DNA from: Tolypothrix sp. PCC 7712
GTDB taxonomy: Bacteria; Cyanobacteriota; Cyanobacteriia; Cyanobacteriales; Nostocaceae
Length of the DNA stretch: 64,000 nucleotides
Assembly (NCBI RefSeq): GCF_025860405.1
Contig: NZ_CP063785.1
Span: forward strand, 1,116,001 to 1,180,000
Direction: 5' to 3'
Position 1 is the first letter of the stretch, and every line of letters begins with the position of its first letter. Positions 8,412-17,691 of this stretch are shown piece after piece. The notes under the pieces are model-generated. The model made no database searches. It saw nothing but the letters and a program-made list of their open reading frames with translations, and was not told the DNA's origin. The position numbers and the translations under genes are program-made.

Positions 8412-9152
8412 ATGAAATTTTCAGCAAAGCTAAATTTACCAAAAATTCTCAATTTAATCTCACTTGGTTTGTGTTTAAGTGCAGGCAGCGTATTAGCCCA
8501 AACATTAGCTCTCCCTAATAATTTAATTAATTTTAGCTCTGATGAGGGTAAAAAATTATTGCTTGAAAGCCAATCACGAGAAGATTTTTTTCCTCTTAGC
8601 AGTCAGTTTGTCACCCAAAATAACCAAGCCTATTGTGGTGTTGCAAGTATTGTCATGGTGTTGAATAGTATGGGGATTCCAGCACCAGAAGCGCCACAAT
8701 ATAAACCTTTTCGCGTGTTTACTCAAGATAACTTCTTTAGTAATGAAAAGACTAAAGCTGTGATTGCGCCTGAAGCAGTCTCACGCCAAGGTATGACTTT
8801 AGATCAACTGGGAGGATTATTAGGAAGTTACGGTTTGAAAGTAGAAGTTTACCATGCGGCTGATAGCAGTTTAGAAAATTTTCGGAAGATGGCAGCCGAG
8901 AATTTAAAACAATCAGGAAATTTTGTGATAGTTAACTATTTACGCAAAGAAATTGGACAGGAAAAAGGCGGTCATATTTCTCCTTTAGCTGCATATAATC
9001 AACAAACAGATAGATTTTTAATTATGGATGTTTCTCGTTATAAATATCCGCCTGTTTGGGTAAAAACGGCAGATTTATGGAAAGCGATGAACAGCGACGA
9101 TAGAGCCTCAGGTAAAACACGCGGTTTTGTATTTGTCAGTAAAGGTTCTTAA
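8412..9152 (+). CDS. Secreted phytochelatin synthase family protein
   Basis: A 246-residue papain-like transpeptidase with a signal peptide (residues 1-29, ending GSVLAQ). The Nostoc homologue Alr0975 is a half-size phytochelatin synthase that mainly cleaves glycine from glutathione. The catalytic triad is visible: C75 in NQAYCGVAS, H188 in GGHISPLAAY and D206 in MDVSRYKYPPVW. The spacings (113 and 18 residues) equal those I recall for Alr0975 (C70, H183, D201). The eukaryotic Cys-rich C-terminal half is absent, as in other bacteria. The signal peptide puts it in the periplasm, so it may act on exported glutathione or its conjugates. It is an isolated gene. Confidence 0.9.
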   Translation: MKFSAKLNLPKILNLISLGLCLSAGSVLAQTLALPNNLINFSSDEGKKLLLESQSREDFFPLSSQFVTQNNQAYCGVASIVMVLNSMGIPAPEAPQYKPFRVFTQDNFFSNEKTKAVIAPEAVSRQGMTLDQLGGLLGSYGLKVEVYHAADSSLENFRKMAAENLKQSGNFVIVNYLRKEIGQEKGGHISPLAAYNQQTDRFLIMDVSRYKYPPVWVKTADLWKAMNSDDRASGKTRGFVFVSKGS

Positions 9153-10174
9153 TTTCACACCAGCATGAAAGCTGATTTGGATAATTTTTGTGATTCAGAG
9201 GAGCCTATTCCGCGCATCCTACAGCAGTTTGATGGCTATGCTGCGGCAATCTTTTTCAGATGATGTGCTTTTTCATTGTCAGCCTTGGCGAACCTTCTCA
9301 TTGAGGAGAGGATAAGCTTTTGTAAGGTTTCCCCCTGTTATGCGCTAATTCTTCAGTCAAAATTGACTGCTGCGAGAGTGAGAAACCCTACTTTTTGAAA
9401 AAGCCGCGGTTATGGGCAGTAAATTTTAGTAAAGTCAGTGCTTTTCACGTTTCAGGCATCTGGCCATGAACCAATACTGCTCGGTTAAGGATTTTCAACT
9501 CGGAATTTGGTTTGGGAAAAAGGTGAAAGGGTAAGGGTTAAAGGTTTTTTCTTGCCCCTTTTACCCTTCCCCTTTTCCCCTTAACCGACAAGTATTGGGC
9601 CATGAACCAAAGTGATTTTTCATCTAAAATTGGCATGGTCAACCTGTATCAGCCATATAGTTAGCGCTTTAGCACCTTACAAGCACTGTAGAGGCCAAGT
9701 GGTGAAGCAGCGAAGTCTTCTCTAAACTTATGGCAGAAAAGGCAGTTGCTATTTTGGGTAAGGTGCAGGCAATTGTAAAAGCTATATATGAACCTAATTT
9801 GATATTCTTAAAATTTAAATTAATGTGGTAAAGAATACTAAATATTTAATTAATCAACGTAAATTGAATGCATACGACTACAACGGCAGTAACAATGAAT
9901 ATATTATTCACAGATTTCCAGCGCCCGCTCAAATAATTTTAATTTTCACAAAGGCAATTATCAGATTTATGAGCAGTGAGTAAAGCTATAGTGTATTTAG
10001 CCATGCCGCAGTGACAGCAGTCCCAAAATAGTATATGAGACTTCTAAAAGTTAAAATCCTGATACAACAGACAATTTTTGTGCAAAATCCGAATGAGATT
10101 GCTGTAATGCGGTTAAGCTGAAATTCTCATGCCAAAGTATTTTAATAATTAGTTGAGACACGCACTCTAACTCG
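9153..10174. other. Intergenic region, 1 kb, with one hairpin element
   Basis: No convincing gene. A 32-codon plus-strand frame at 9165-9263 (MKADLDNFCDSEEPIPRILQ...) reads like protein but stands alone, with no good ribosome site; it could be a gene relic. Near 9361 is the palindrome AGTCAAAATTGACT, flanked by GGTTTC and GAAACC that could pair, so a structured RNA is possible but not demonstrated. A hairpin repeat occupies 9471-9598. The 3' part is AT-rich and holds the promoter of the FHA-PrsW gene. Confidence 0.4.
9471..9598. repeat. Palindromic element flanked by a 13-bp direct repeat
   Basis: CCAATACT-GCT-CGGTTAAGG at the left pairs with CCTTAACCG-ACA-AGTATTGG at the right, and the interior purine-rich run (AAAGGGTAAGGG) pairs with CCCCTTTTACCCTTCCCC. 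The whole can fold into one long hairpin. GGCCATGAACCAA occurs at both borders (9462-9474 and 9598-9610), as expected for a target-site duplication. This looks like a small non-autonomous insertion. Related purine/pyrimidine hairpins occur near 17600, 42170 and 58341. Confidence 0.6.
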
Positions 10175-11542
10175 ATGACAGGCAAATACGCAAGACATAA
10201 TGCATTTCTGCGGCTAGTGTCTGGTAATGGAGCACCATTAAGGTCAGAATCCCGCTACTCGCTGCTCCCTAGTAAAGAGATGATAATTGGACGCGACCCT
10301 AGCTGCCAAATTGTCTTGGATGCCATGATGTACCGGATGGTATCTCGTCGTCATGCTGTGGTTCGTCCCCTCTCTTCATCTCCAGATAACAAGTTCAGCT
10401 GGCTAATTTGTGATTTGAATAGTGCCAATGGCACGTATTTAAACGGACAACGTTTACAAGGTTGTCAGGAATTACACTCAGGCGATCGCATTTCTCTGGG
10501 TACAGATGGCCCGCAGTTTGTGTTTGAGCATGAGCATATCTCCCAAGCGACAATTATGACCAGGCCGGCGACACCCCTACCCTCAGCTGGTGCTTTCTCT
10601 GGTCAATCAAAATCAGATTCGGTCAGTTTTACGCAACTGTTCCCCATTATTTCTACTGGTAAAGATTTAACTCGTAAAGCTTACCTAGTACCGGGAATTT
10701 TAACAGTTGTGTTTGTCGTACTCATGTTTGCTACGGTAGGTCAGCCACAAGCAAACCAAGTGATTGTAGCGAGTTATATAGCATTTGCTGCCTATTACTT
10801 TGTTTACCAGCTTTGCGGCAAACAGAAACCTTGGTGGGTACTTTTATCGGTGGCGTTGGGTACGGCGCTGATTTTGAAGAGTCCCTTTTTGGACTTATTT
10901 ATTTTTGTCTTTCGGGGAATTTTGCCTGGTAGTTTACCCTCCGCCCAAGATTCGATTACCTTCACTGAATTACTGGTGCGAATGTTCTTTGGCGCTGGGT
11001 TAATGGAGGAATTACTGAAAGCAATACCTGTATTAGCAGCATTAATTATCGGTATTTTATTGCCCTCACCTTGGCGAGAACGCATCGGCATTTGGGAACC
11101 TTTAGATGGGATTCTCTTGGGTACTGCTTCGGCTGTGGGCTTCACCCTGTTAGAAACCCTTGGTCAATATGTGCCTGTGATTACTCAAAATGTGGCTCAA
11201 CAGGCGGGAGTAGGAACTGGTCAATTAGTAGGGTTGCAGCTACTAATTCCGCGCATTTTAGGGTCTGTCGCTGGACACATGGCTTATAGTGGCTATTTAG
11301 GATATTTTATTGGCTTGGCTGTTCTGAAGCCGCGTCTGATTTGGCAAATTTTGCCCATTGGTTATGTGAGCGCTGCGGCACTCCATGCGTTGTGGAACGC
11401 TACTGGGTCGATTAATGCTTTGCTGTTGGTAATTGTCGGGGTGTTATCTTACGCCTTTTTGATGGCAGCAATTTTGAAAGCACGAGCGCTTTCACCAACG
11501 CGATCGCAAAATTTTGCCACCCGATTTCTGGGGCCTAAGTAA
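10175..11542 (+). CDS. FHA domain fused to PrsW-type intramembrane metalloprotease
   Basis: A 455-residue fusion. Residues about 20-120 form an FHA phosphothreonine-binding domain (MIIGRDPSCQIVLD, VSRRHAVV, DLNSANGTYLNGQRL). A Ser/Pro linker leads to a polytopic membrane part of the PrsW/CAAX-like protease type: EELLKAIPVL (EExxK), GFTLLETLGQY (FxxxE), HMAYSGYLGYF (HxxxS) and a final ALHALWN histidine. These are the usual PrsW catalytic motifs. Bacillus PrsW cuts an anti-sigma factor inside the membrane; the target here is unknown. The cytoplasmic FHA domain suggests that substrate choice or activation depends on Ser/Thr phosphorylation. Neighbouring genes also carry FHA, CHAT and PP2C domains, though on the opposite strand. 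Confidence 0.88.
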   Translation: MTGKYARHNAFLRLVSGNGAPLRSESRYSLLPSKEMIIGRDPSCQIVLDAMMYRMVSRRHAVVRPLSSSPDNKFSWLICDLNSANGTYLNGQRLQGCQELHSGDRISLGTDGPQFVFEHEHISQATIMTRPATPLPSAGAFSGQSKSDSVSFTQLFPIISTGKDLTRKAYLVPGILTVVFVVLMFATVGQPQANQVIVASYIAFAAYYFVYQLCGKQKPWWVLLSVALGTALILKSPFLDLFIFVFRGILPGSLPSAQDSITFTELLVRMFFGAGLMEELLKAIPVLAALIIGILLPSPWRERIGIWEPLDGILLGTASAVGFTLLETLGQYVPVITQNVAQQAGVGTGQLVGLQLLIPRILGSVAGHMAYSGYLGYFIGLAVLKPRLIWQILPIGYVSAAALHALWNATGSINALLLVIVGVLSYAFLMAAILKARALSPTRSQNFATRFLGPK

Positions 11543-11551
11543 AAAATGGGG

Positions 11552-11615
11552 AATCGAGGTGCAGGGGAATAGGGAAGCAGAGGAGCAGAGAAGCAGAGGG
11601 AGCAGAGGAGAAATG
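11552..11615. repeat. AGCAGAGG-type tandem low-complexity repeat
   Basis: Purine-rich degenerate tandem units (GGGGAAT, AGCAGAGG, AGCAGAGA) directly after the FHA-PrsW stop codon, of the dispersed cyanobacterial type. The rest of this gap, up to 11830, shows nothing else. Confidence 0.5.
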
Positions 11616-11830
11616 AACAATCTCTTTTGACTCTTGACTAATATTCTCTGTCTTTTGGTAGATAGCACTGCTTTTGTAATCAGCCTATAGTTTTAATTAT
11701 GTTGGGTAATTGTGCTTAAAAAATCTAAGCAAATAATTATAAGACCCGCAATACAAGTGTTGTCGAGTGCGGGCAAAGCTAAGAGTTGTCTGAACTGGCT
11801 CCCAATTATTGGGATATAAGACTACTAAAT

Positions 11831-12469
11831 TTAGGATTCTGACTGAAAGCTATTTAATTCGTTCAGGGCATAGTAAGAAATCGCTAAACTAACCTTTGCT
11901 TGCTCGACTTCCGATAAACTTGTCCACTCACGATTACCCAGCTTAGTAATCATGGCTTTTGGGCATTGAGGTTCGCCACTACGCATGGCATAAGCATAAG
12001 GACGGGCTAAAACTAAGAGATCATCAGCGCCCCAACTTGGTAACATATCTTGAACGCATCGCACCAGTTGTTCGCCAATTGGCTGTTGGGAGGAAAACAT
12101 CTCAGCAGCATTTTGGGCAATGGTATTCAGCCAACCTTGGGGTACTACCACAAAAGCTTCTTGCAAACTAGCCATCAAAATCTGTTTCAGATTATGGCTT
12201 TTTGAGGCTGAATCTACATGATGTGTAGACCAAAGATTATCAAGTTGACTGTAAAAATCTTGCGATCGCTTGTTAAGCTCATCTTCTTGCCATAAATCAT
12301 CGCCGAGAAACTGTTGTTCTAATTCGTTAAAATAGGCTTCTGATTCTTGATCGGCAGGATTCCAAGGATAAGTTGCATCTGCTGGTTCTAGTAAAGTGGC
12401 TAGAAAATCTAATTCCACTTGAGATGGTGAAGAATTGAAAGTATTTGAATTGTTAATGTTGTTAATCAT
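11831..12469 (-). CDS. Uncharacterised protein beside the CHAT-FHA gene
   Basis: A 212-residue soluble protein that I do not recognise. The N-terminus is Asn/Ser-rich and disordered; the middle (about 10-75) is acidic with many Trp and Tyr residues; the C-terminal two thirds are helical (LKQILMASLQEAFVVVPQGW, EQLVRCVQDMLPSWGADDLL, SLSEVEQAKVSLAISYYALNEL shown as separate motifs). There is no signal peptide, membrane segment or obvious active site. It lies downstream of the CHAT-FHA gene on the same strand after a 257-bp gap, so it might be a partner or substrate of that peptidase, but the gap makes an operon uncertain. The FHA-PrsW gene converges on it. Confidence 0.65.
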   Translation of the reverse strand: MINNINNSNTFNSSPSQVELDFLATLLEPADATYPWNPADQESEAYFNELEQQFLGDDLWQEDELNKRSQDFYSQLDNLWSTHHVDSASKSHNLKQILMASLQEAFVVVPQGWLNTIAQNAAEMFSSQQPIGEQLVRCVQDMLPSWGADDLLVLARPYAYAMRSGEPQCPKAMITKLGNREWTSLSEVEQAKVSLAISYYALNELNSFQSES

Positions 12470-12726
12470 GTGACGCTCCCGATTGTTTATTTAGCGGTAT
12501 TGACAGCTACAACTGTCGCGATCGCGTTTCCGCAAAAATAAATTGAAATTTGTCTAGAGTGAAAAAATCTTTTCAGGATGTTGTTAGGCTGTTACAGATT
12601 GCAATTGCAAATAGACTGATGCTGGTTGTCATTTGTTATTGGTAATTTGCCATTTATATAAAGAAATTACTAATTACTAATGAAGCTTTTGTTCAGCAAC
12701 AGAGAGTAACTAGGCACATTCACTGA

Positions 12727-14316
12727 TTAAGACTCTTCAATGAGAAACTCCCATATTTCACCTCTAGAACTACCAAACTTTAACTGCATTCCCGATGTCA
12801 AGAGGACTTCCTCCCGGAGGATTTGTTGCCAACCGTTAGCACTAAAAACCCAAGTAGTGCCGTAGGTGGATAAATCTTGCAAGTAATAACTTCTTACCGG
12901 AGTACTACCAGCCAAAGTATTGCGGCAGATAATTTCCGCATGGCGTTTAGAAACTGAAGGTTCTGGGATGATAATATCGTTGTCTTTGATGCGCCCAATG
13001 CGAGTGACTCCAGAACGTAACAACCAGGTTTTACCTCCTGGTGAAAGCGATCGCAAAAAAGCTGTGGGTACCGAGGCAATTATACTCGGAATTGTAGTAT
13101 CTGGTAGCTCTGTAATTCCCTCATCAAAACTCTTAATCAGTTCGCCACAAAAATCTGGATGCTGATAGAGAACTGGTAAAGTCCATGCAGGTTGATTGAA
13201 TTTATATAGTGTTAATAATTCCTGTCTAGCTTCTGCTACAGCCTCATCAATTGGCTTGCGCGATCGCAATGCTTCAGTAAAAGCTTGAATAAAACTGTGG
13301 CTTTCTCGATCAGCTATTTCATCACGCATTCCTAACACTGCTGGTACGCCATGACGAATCAGTACTTCTGCCAAACTACTAGAAGGTATAGCTTGATTAT
13401 TTGCAGATGCAGGTTGTGCGCCCCAACAAGCATTGAAAACTGCTAATTTTACGCCATTTTTGGTCAATACTTGGGCTAATTCTATGCCATTTAACCTCAT
13501 CCCCGGACGCAACAACAGTAACCCGCCATCTGGATCGGGGAAACCATGTCCGGCATAGAAAAAGACATTGTAAGCTTTTGTTTCCAACTCCTCAATCAAC
13601 TCTTGGGGGGTGGGTTGCAGCAGGGTATGTACCATGCATGGCGCATAGCCTTGAGAATTGCTACCTAATGGCCCCGCTTTAGTGAGGGTTTGGGTTAAAA
13701 TTTCTGCTTCTTTTTCCAAATCTAAATCTTGGTCTTCTCCTAAAACTAAGAGAATATTCAAAGCTTGATCGGTTCGCAAATAAGGCAGTGATTCAACTTC
13801 ACTGGTTGTCCGGCTAAATACTATATCTTGAGAGAGCGACATCGCCGATTGACCAGGCTCGCGTTGCATAATCTCCCAAGGTAAAGCAATCAAATCTGGA
13901 TCGCGAATTTCCAAACGCAGGCGCAAGCGTGTATGCAGTCCCATAGCCATACCCCGGCTGCGTTCTAAACTACCCAGAATGGGCCCATCAAATAACCAGC
14001 GCCACAAACTAATCCCCAAATATTGCATCAGACGACTACTGTAGCCAGCCGTTTGTCCGGAAGGGGATGAAATTAAATTTAATGGTAATGGAGCTATCTG
14101 TGGCAGTGCTGAACGTGAGGAAATATCTAAGGGAGTATGACCGGCAAACATTTCCTGCCATTCTTGCCAAACTTGAAAAAGTTCAGCCGGCCAGATACAG
14201 TCATGCAAAACATAGCCACTAGGATAAGGAGCCTTTACAACCCAAATGGCAAAGTTATCAGTGCCGGTGTTAGTTAAACGCGCGATCGCCAGGTTCAGGC
14301 ATGGCAATGAATTCAT
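12727..14316 (-). CDS. CHAT caspase-like peptidase fused to C-terminal FHA domain
   Basis: A 529-residue protein. Residues about 150-380 form a CHAT (caspase HetF associated with TPRs) domain: H257 in FFYAGHGFPDPDGG and C297 in AVFNACWGAQ are the catalytic pair, and GVPAVLGMRDEI follows as usual. Residues about 430-520 are an FHA domain (RIGRIKDNDIIIPEPSVSKRHAE shown in part as RIGRIKDND and SVSKRHAE; DLSTYGTTWVF). CHAT peptidases include HetF of heterocyst formers and Craspase of type III-E CRISPR systems. Fusion to FHA suggests recruitment to a phosphorylated partner. Upstream, separated by 193 bp with repeats, is the PP2C gene on the same strand. Confidence 0.88.
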   Translation of the reverse strand: MNSLPCLNLAIARLTNTGTDNFAIWVVKAPYPSGYVLHDCIWPAELFQVWQEWQEMFAGHTPLDISSRSALPQIAPLPLNLISSPSGQTAGYSSRLMQYLGISLWRWLFDGPILGSLERSRGMAMGLHTRLRLRLEIRDPDLIALPWEIMQREPGQSAMSLSQDIVFSRTTSEVESLPYLRTDQALNILLVLGEDQDLDLEKEAEILTQTLTKAGPLGSNSQGYAPCMVHTLLQPTPQELIEELETKAYNVFFYAGHGFPDPDGGLLLLRPGMRLNGIELAQVLTKNGVKLAVFNACWGAQPASANNQAIPSSSLAEVLIRHGVPAVLGMRDEIADRESHSFIQAFTEALRSRKPIDEAVAEARQELLTLYKFNQPAWTLPVLYQHPDFCGELIKSFDEGITELPDTTIPSIIASVPTAFLRSLSPGGKTWLLRSGVTRIGRIKDNDIIIPEPSVSKRHAEIICRNTLAGSTPVRSYYLQDLSTYGTTWVFSANGWQQILREEVLLTSGMQLKFGSSRGEIWEFLIEES

Positions 14317-14389
14317 TAAACTAAAAGGTAAAAACGAATTATTAATAACAATTTCTCAACGTAAAGATTGTAGGGCATGAGGCATTGGG

Positions 14390-14466
14390 TATTTGTTATT
14401 TCTCCCTATTCTCCTTTTCCCCTTATATACCTATTCCCTAACCCCTAGTCCCTAGTCCCTAGCCCC
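14390..14466. repeat. Heptamer tract between CHAT-FHA and PP2C genes
   Basis: Pyrimidine-rich units ending in three to four copies of CCCTAGT/CCCCTAG. Another dispersed tandem-repeat site. Confidence 0.55.
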
Positions 14467-14509
14467 TACCTGTATTATTTCAGTTTTTATGAATTTATGG
14501 GGTGTGGGG

Positions 14510-16768
14510 CTAAGTTGGATTCTCATCTTTTGGCGGCGTAGTTGCTGGCGGTTGGTTGACTGGCGCGGCTGGTGCTGTGTCTTCGCAGGGATTAGTTTCG
14601 CCTGGTTGTAAGACAATGGCGCTAGACCGGAGTTTGGAGAGTTCAATGCGTAAGGTTTTCTTTGGTGGCTGGGATGCAACCGCGTCTTTTGGAGGAGTAG
14701 GTGTATCCGGATTAGGACATTCTTGAAGATTCACCAAAGAATCTTTACTAGCAGAATTAGGGATGGGTTTTTTATCAATAACTTGAAAATAAGTCCCTTT
14801 GGGAAACTTTTGTTTACTATTGACGATTTCACGATTGGTTTCAATTACCCAACCTTGTGCCAGATTCTCCACGTTGCGTACTGCTGTTGGTTCTGGAGTT
14901 GGTTGTACAGTGGTATCGGGATTAGATGCAACTGGCTGAGTCGGTAAGGGTAATCGCAATCGCATTAAGAAGTAGCCAAAGGTACCAGATGCCACAACCA
15001 AGATTAACGGCACAATCCACTGTAGAGGTAATTGAGCAATTTTGGCGCGTGGGTTGTCTGGAATTACTTGCGTTTTGGCATTGGAATTGCTTAAGTTGGT
15101 TGTCTGTGCTGTTTTGGTAGTTTCCACAGCTTTTGTGGGCACATTTTCGGGAATGAAGGGAGTCAGGCTTGACTGTGGTTCTACATATTTGACTTGATAA
15201 TGTACCAAGGCAATAGTGACATTATCATGTCCATTTTTCGTATTCGCGATTTCTACTAATTTTTCTGCCACTTCTACCACATCGGTTTGCCCTGTCAGTA
15301 TCGGCAATATTTCTGTTTCCCAGTAATCTTCGACGCGGTCAAAATCACTTAAGCCATCGGATGTGAGGAGAAATACTGCATCTTCATCCAAAATAAACCT
15401 CTGGGAAGTGGGATGTAATGAAGTACTAGGACTCATCCCCAAAGCCTGCACCAGGGAACCAGAACCACTCTGTTCGATTGCTTCCCGATACACAGCGTAG
15501 CCTAATCGGACTTCGCGGGAGGCGACATCATCATCTAAAGTTACTTGATAACAGCCTTGGCTTGTAATCCAGTAGGCGCGACTATCACCAACATGAGTAA
15601 TGTACATTTCATGGGCTATAGGCAATGCCATGACCAAAGTTGTGCCCATACGTTTGCGCCCTTGGCGATTCTCGCTATCGTTACGCTGGCTGATTTTATC
15701 ATTCACCACTGCTACAGCCGATTCTAGGTCTGTGAGCAGCATGGCTGGGTCTATATGGTCAGAAGGTACTTTAGTGAGTTGGTTTACCTGCTGTTGAATG
15801 GTTTCAATCGCTAAATTTGATGCCACATTACCGCCTTCATGTCCCCCAATCCCATCGCAGACTATCGCTAAGGCTGTCGGCTGTGGCGGTTTACTTACTA
15901 AGGTGTCAGGAGGGGGATAACAAGCATCTTCATTGCGTTGGCGGCTGGGGCCAGTATCAGTTTTAGTATAAATTTTGATTGTCTGCTTTTGCGATCGCCC
16001 TAGTTGAGCCAATCCATAATCTAGAACTGCTGTTAATTGTTCTGCCGATCTGATTTCTTCGTTAATTAAAGAACTACTAATTTTATGAATTAATTCTGCG
16101 ATCGCAGGTTTTGCTTGCTTGTGTAACTGCTGCCAAAATTCGCCTAATTGAATTAAGCTAGGCGTTGCTGAGTCATCATTACGTAATTCCAACAACCGGA
16201 TTAAGGAGCCTTCTACCCTAATTAAATATGGGTCAAGTAAGCTAGATGCTACTTCTTCACTTAACAGAGGTTGCCACAAATTCGCAATTTGCCACAGCCA
16301 GTTGAGTTGGCGCATAGATGTGGCATCACCCCATGCTGTAATTAAATTGGGGCAAAGTTTGACTTCTTGAGTCGTGCCATCAGTCAGTAGGGGTGGTTTT
16401 TCTAAAAGTAAGATGCCATGAGAACGCTCATCTATTGGCGGGATGATGCCATATACCTGCGGTATGTTTAAGCGATAGGGAATTAACCTGAGATATGGTC
16501 TGAGTTCTGACAAATTATCTAATTCTGGTGTTTGTGGCGATATTCCTGGTTGAGTATCAAAAACCACGGATTTATCGATGACTAAATAGCGATCAGCTAA
16601 AAATTCTCCGGCGGCAAAACTGAGACCATCTCCCTGAACCCAGAGATAGCGTTTGGGTAGGGGTGTAGAGCATCGCAAGCAAAACTTGTGGCTTATTGGG
16701 TTAGGAGCTTGACAAAGTTCATTAGGGCAGTAGAGTGTTGCCGCATCATTTTCCATAGTTTTACTCAC
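14510..16768 (-). CDS. PP2C-type Ser/Thr phosphatase with N-terminal four-Cys ribbon and membrane anchor
   Basis: A 752-residue protein. The N-terminus carries a zinc-ribbon-like C-x4-C-x10-C-x2-C (C14, C19, C30, C33), a motif best known from cyanobacterial Ser/Thr kinases. A long unassigned region (about 45-260) follows. The PP2C catalytic domain spans about 268-510: TGPSRQRNEDACY, VCDGIGGHEGG, THVGDSRAYW, LTSDGLSDF and NGHDNVTIALV supply the metal-binding Asp and Gly residues. A transmembrane segment lies near 585-605 (WIVPLILVVASGTFGYFL), then a periplasmic tail rich in Pro and Thr. It should dephosphorylate phospho-Thr/Ser proteins and so oppose the kinases that create FHA ligands. Neighbours with FHA domains fit that role. 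Confidence 0.88.
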   Translation of the reverse strand: MSKTMENDAATLYCPNELCQAPNPISHKFCLRCSTPLPKRYLWVQGDGLSFAAGEFLADRYLVIDKSVVFDTQPGISPQTPELDNLSELRPYLRLIPYRLNIPQVYGIIPPIDERSHGILLLEKPPLLTDGTTQEVKLCPNLITAWGDATSMRQLNWLWQIANLWQPLLSEEVASSLLDPYLIRVEGSLIRLLELRNDDSATPSLIQLGEFWQQLHKQAKPAIAELIHKISSSLINEEIRSAEQLTAVLDYGLAQLGRSQKQTIKIYTKTDTGPSRQRNEDACYPPPDTLVSKPPQPTALAIVCDGIGGHEGGNVASNLAIETIQQQVNQLTKVPSDHIDPAMLLTDLESAVAVVNDKISQRNDSENRQGRKRMGTTLVMALPIAHEMYITHVGDSRAYWITSQGCYQVTLDDDVASREVRLGYAVYREAIEQSGSGSLVQALGMSPSTSLHPTSQRFILDEDAVFLLTSDGLSDFDRVEDYWETEILPILTGQTDVVEVAEKLVEIANTKNGHDNVTIALVHYQVKYVEPQSSLTPFIPENVPTKAVETTKTAQTTNLSNSNAKTQVIPDNPRAKIAQLPLQWIVPLILVVASGTFGYFLMRLRLPLPTQPVASNPDTTVQPTPEPTAVRNVENLAQGWVIETNREIVNSKQKFPKGTYFQVIDKKPIPNSASKDSLVNLQECPNPDTPTPPKDAVASQPPKKTLRIELSKLRSSAIVLQPGETNPCEDTAPAAPVNQPPATTPPKDENPT

Positions 16769-17691
16769 CGATCAGCAATTGGCAATTCCTTCAACAGCAT
16801 TGGCAGCGGTAACTAGACCGCTCAAGTTTCTTGAACCTGACATATCCAACTTTGGATCAATGATTTTAGCTGGCGGATAGCAGCAGGTGCTAATACTTAT
16901 TGATCTACTTATCCAAAGAACTCACTCCTGAGTCAACCCTACAGCCTCATCATAGCTTCTATTGCTCTAAAACTTTCCATGTATCAGCACAGCTTACTCT
17001 AACTTTTTCACCAAAACATAACCCCAGCATTACTATATTGTTTGTTAATGAATTATTACATCAAAATAGGCTGATAATGCTGGTATTTCTTTAGTCTATA
17101 AGTTACTACATAGCCGTTAACTGTAAATTAAAGAATGCCAGATAGCTAAAATACAGCAGATAACCCAAGTTTAAAATTTGTAAAATATTTAACTGATCAA
17201 TTACTAGTTGAATGCTACCACTACTTGCAGTGGTCGGAGTTGTGGCTGAACAAAGAAAAAATACTTATGCCTATTTTCAATAAAGGGGAATGAAATATTT
17301 ACTCAGAGTACAAGAATATTCTCTTTCCAGAGTGTTATAAAAATTAATAAATTTTGTCAATTGCAGCTACTAATCCTACAGCAACTTGCAACTAAAAAAA
17401 TATCTGATTGCTGTTTAAGCAGTCCCAATGAAAAAAATTTCACCGCCAGGCACAAAACTCTCAAGGGATTTTTACTCAGCAACGCCACTGGCGCGATTGC
17501 CGGGAAACCCATCCAATGCAGTGGCTTCTCAGCACTCGCACTCTCAAGCTAGGAGTCTGCCAACCCAAAAATGTTAGGTGGAGGTGGAGGTTGGGGAAAG
17601 GTTAAAGGGAAAAGGGTAAGGGACAAAAACCTTTCCCTTTTCCCTTAACCGCAAACTATCGAGTTAAATCACTAGAATTTAGCTGTTAATT
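16769..17691. other. Intergenic region with duplicated 33-bp motif
   Basis: About 0.9 kb between PP2C (5' side) and ndhM (3' side). Two short plus-strand frames (16900-17094, 17361-17552) lack gene-like features. At about 17420-17452 is CAGTCCCAATGAAAA... (about 33 bp) that recurs with about 28 matches at 18152-18184, upstream of ndhM. A hairpin repeat at 17600-17650 precedes the ndhM stop. Confidence 0.4.
17600..17650. terminator. Hairpin repeat downstream of ndhM, probable terminator
   Basis: GGTTAAAGGGAAAAGGG pairs with CCCTTTTCCCTTAACC around ACAAAAACC. It is 42 bp past the ndhM stop. Same family as the hairpins at 9471, 42166 and 58341; the stem is long enough to end transcription, but no classical T-run was seen on the ndhM strand. 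Confidence 0.5.

Noticed and set aside
16900..17552. Two short plus-strand frames between PP2C and ndhM
   Set aside because: Low-quality composition and no start signals; one overlaps a duplicated non-coding motif.
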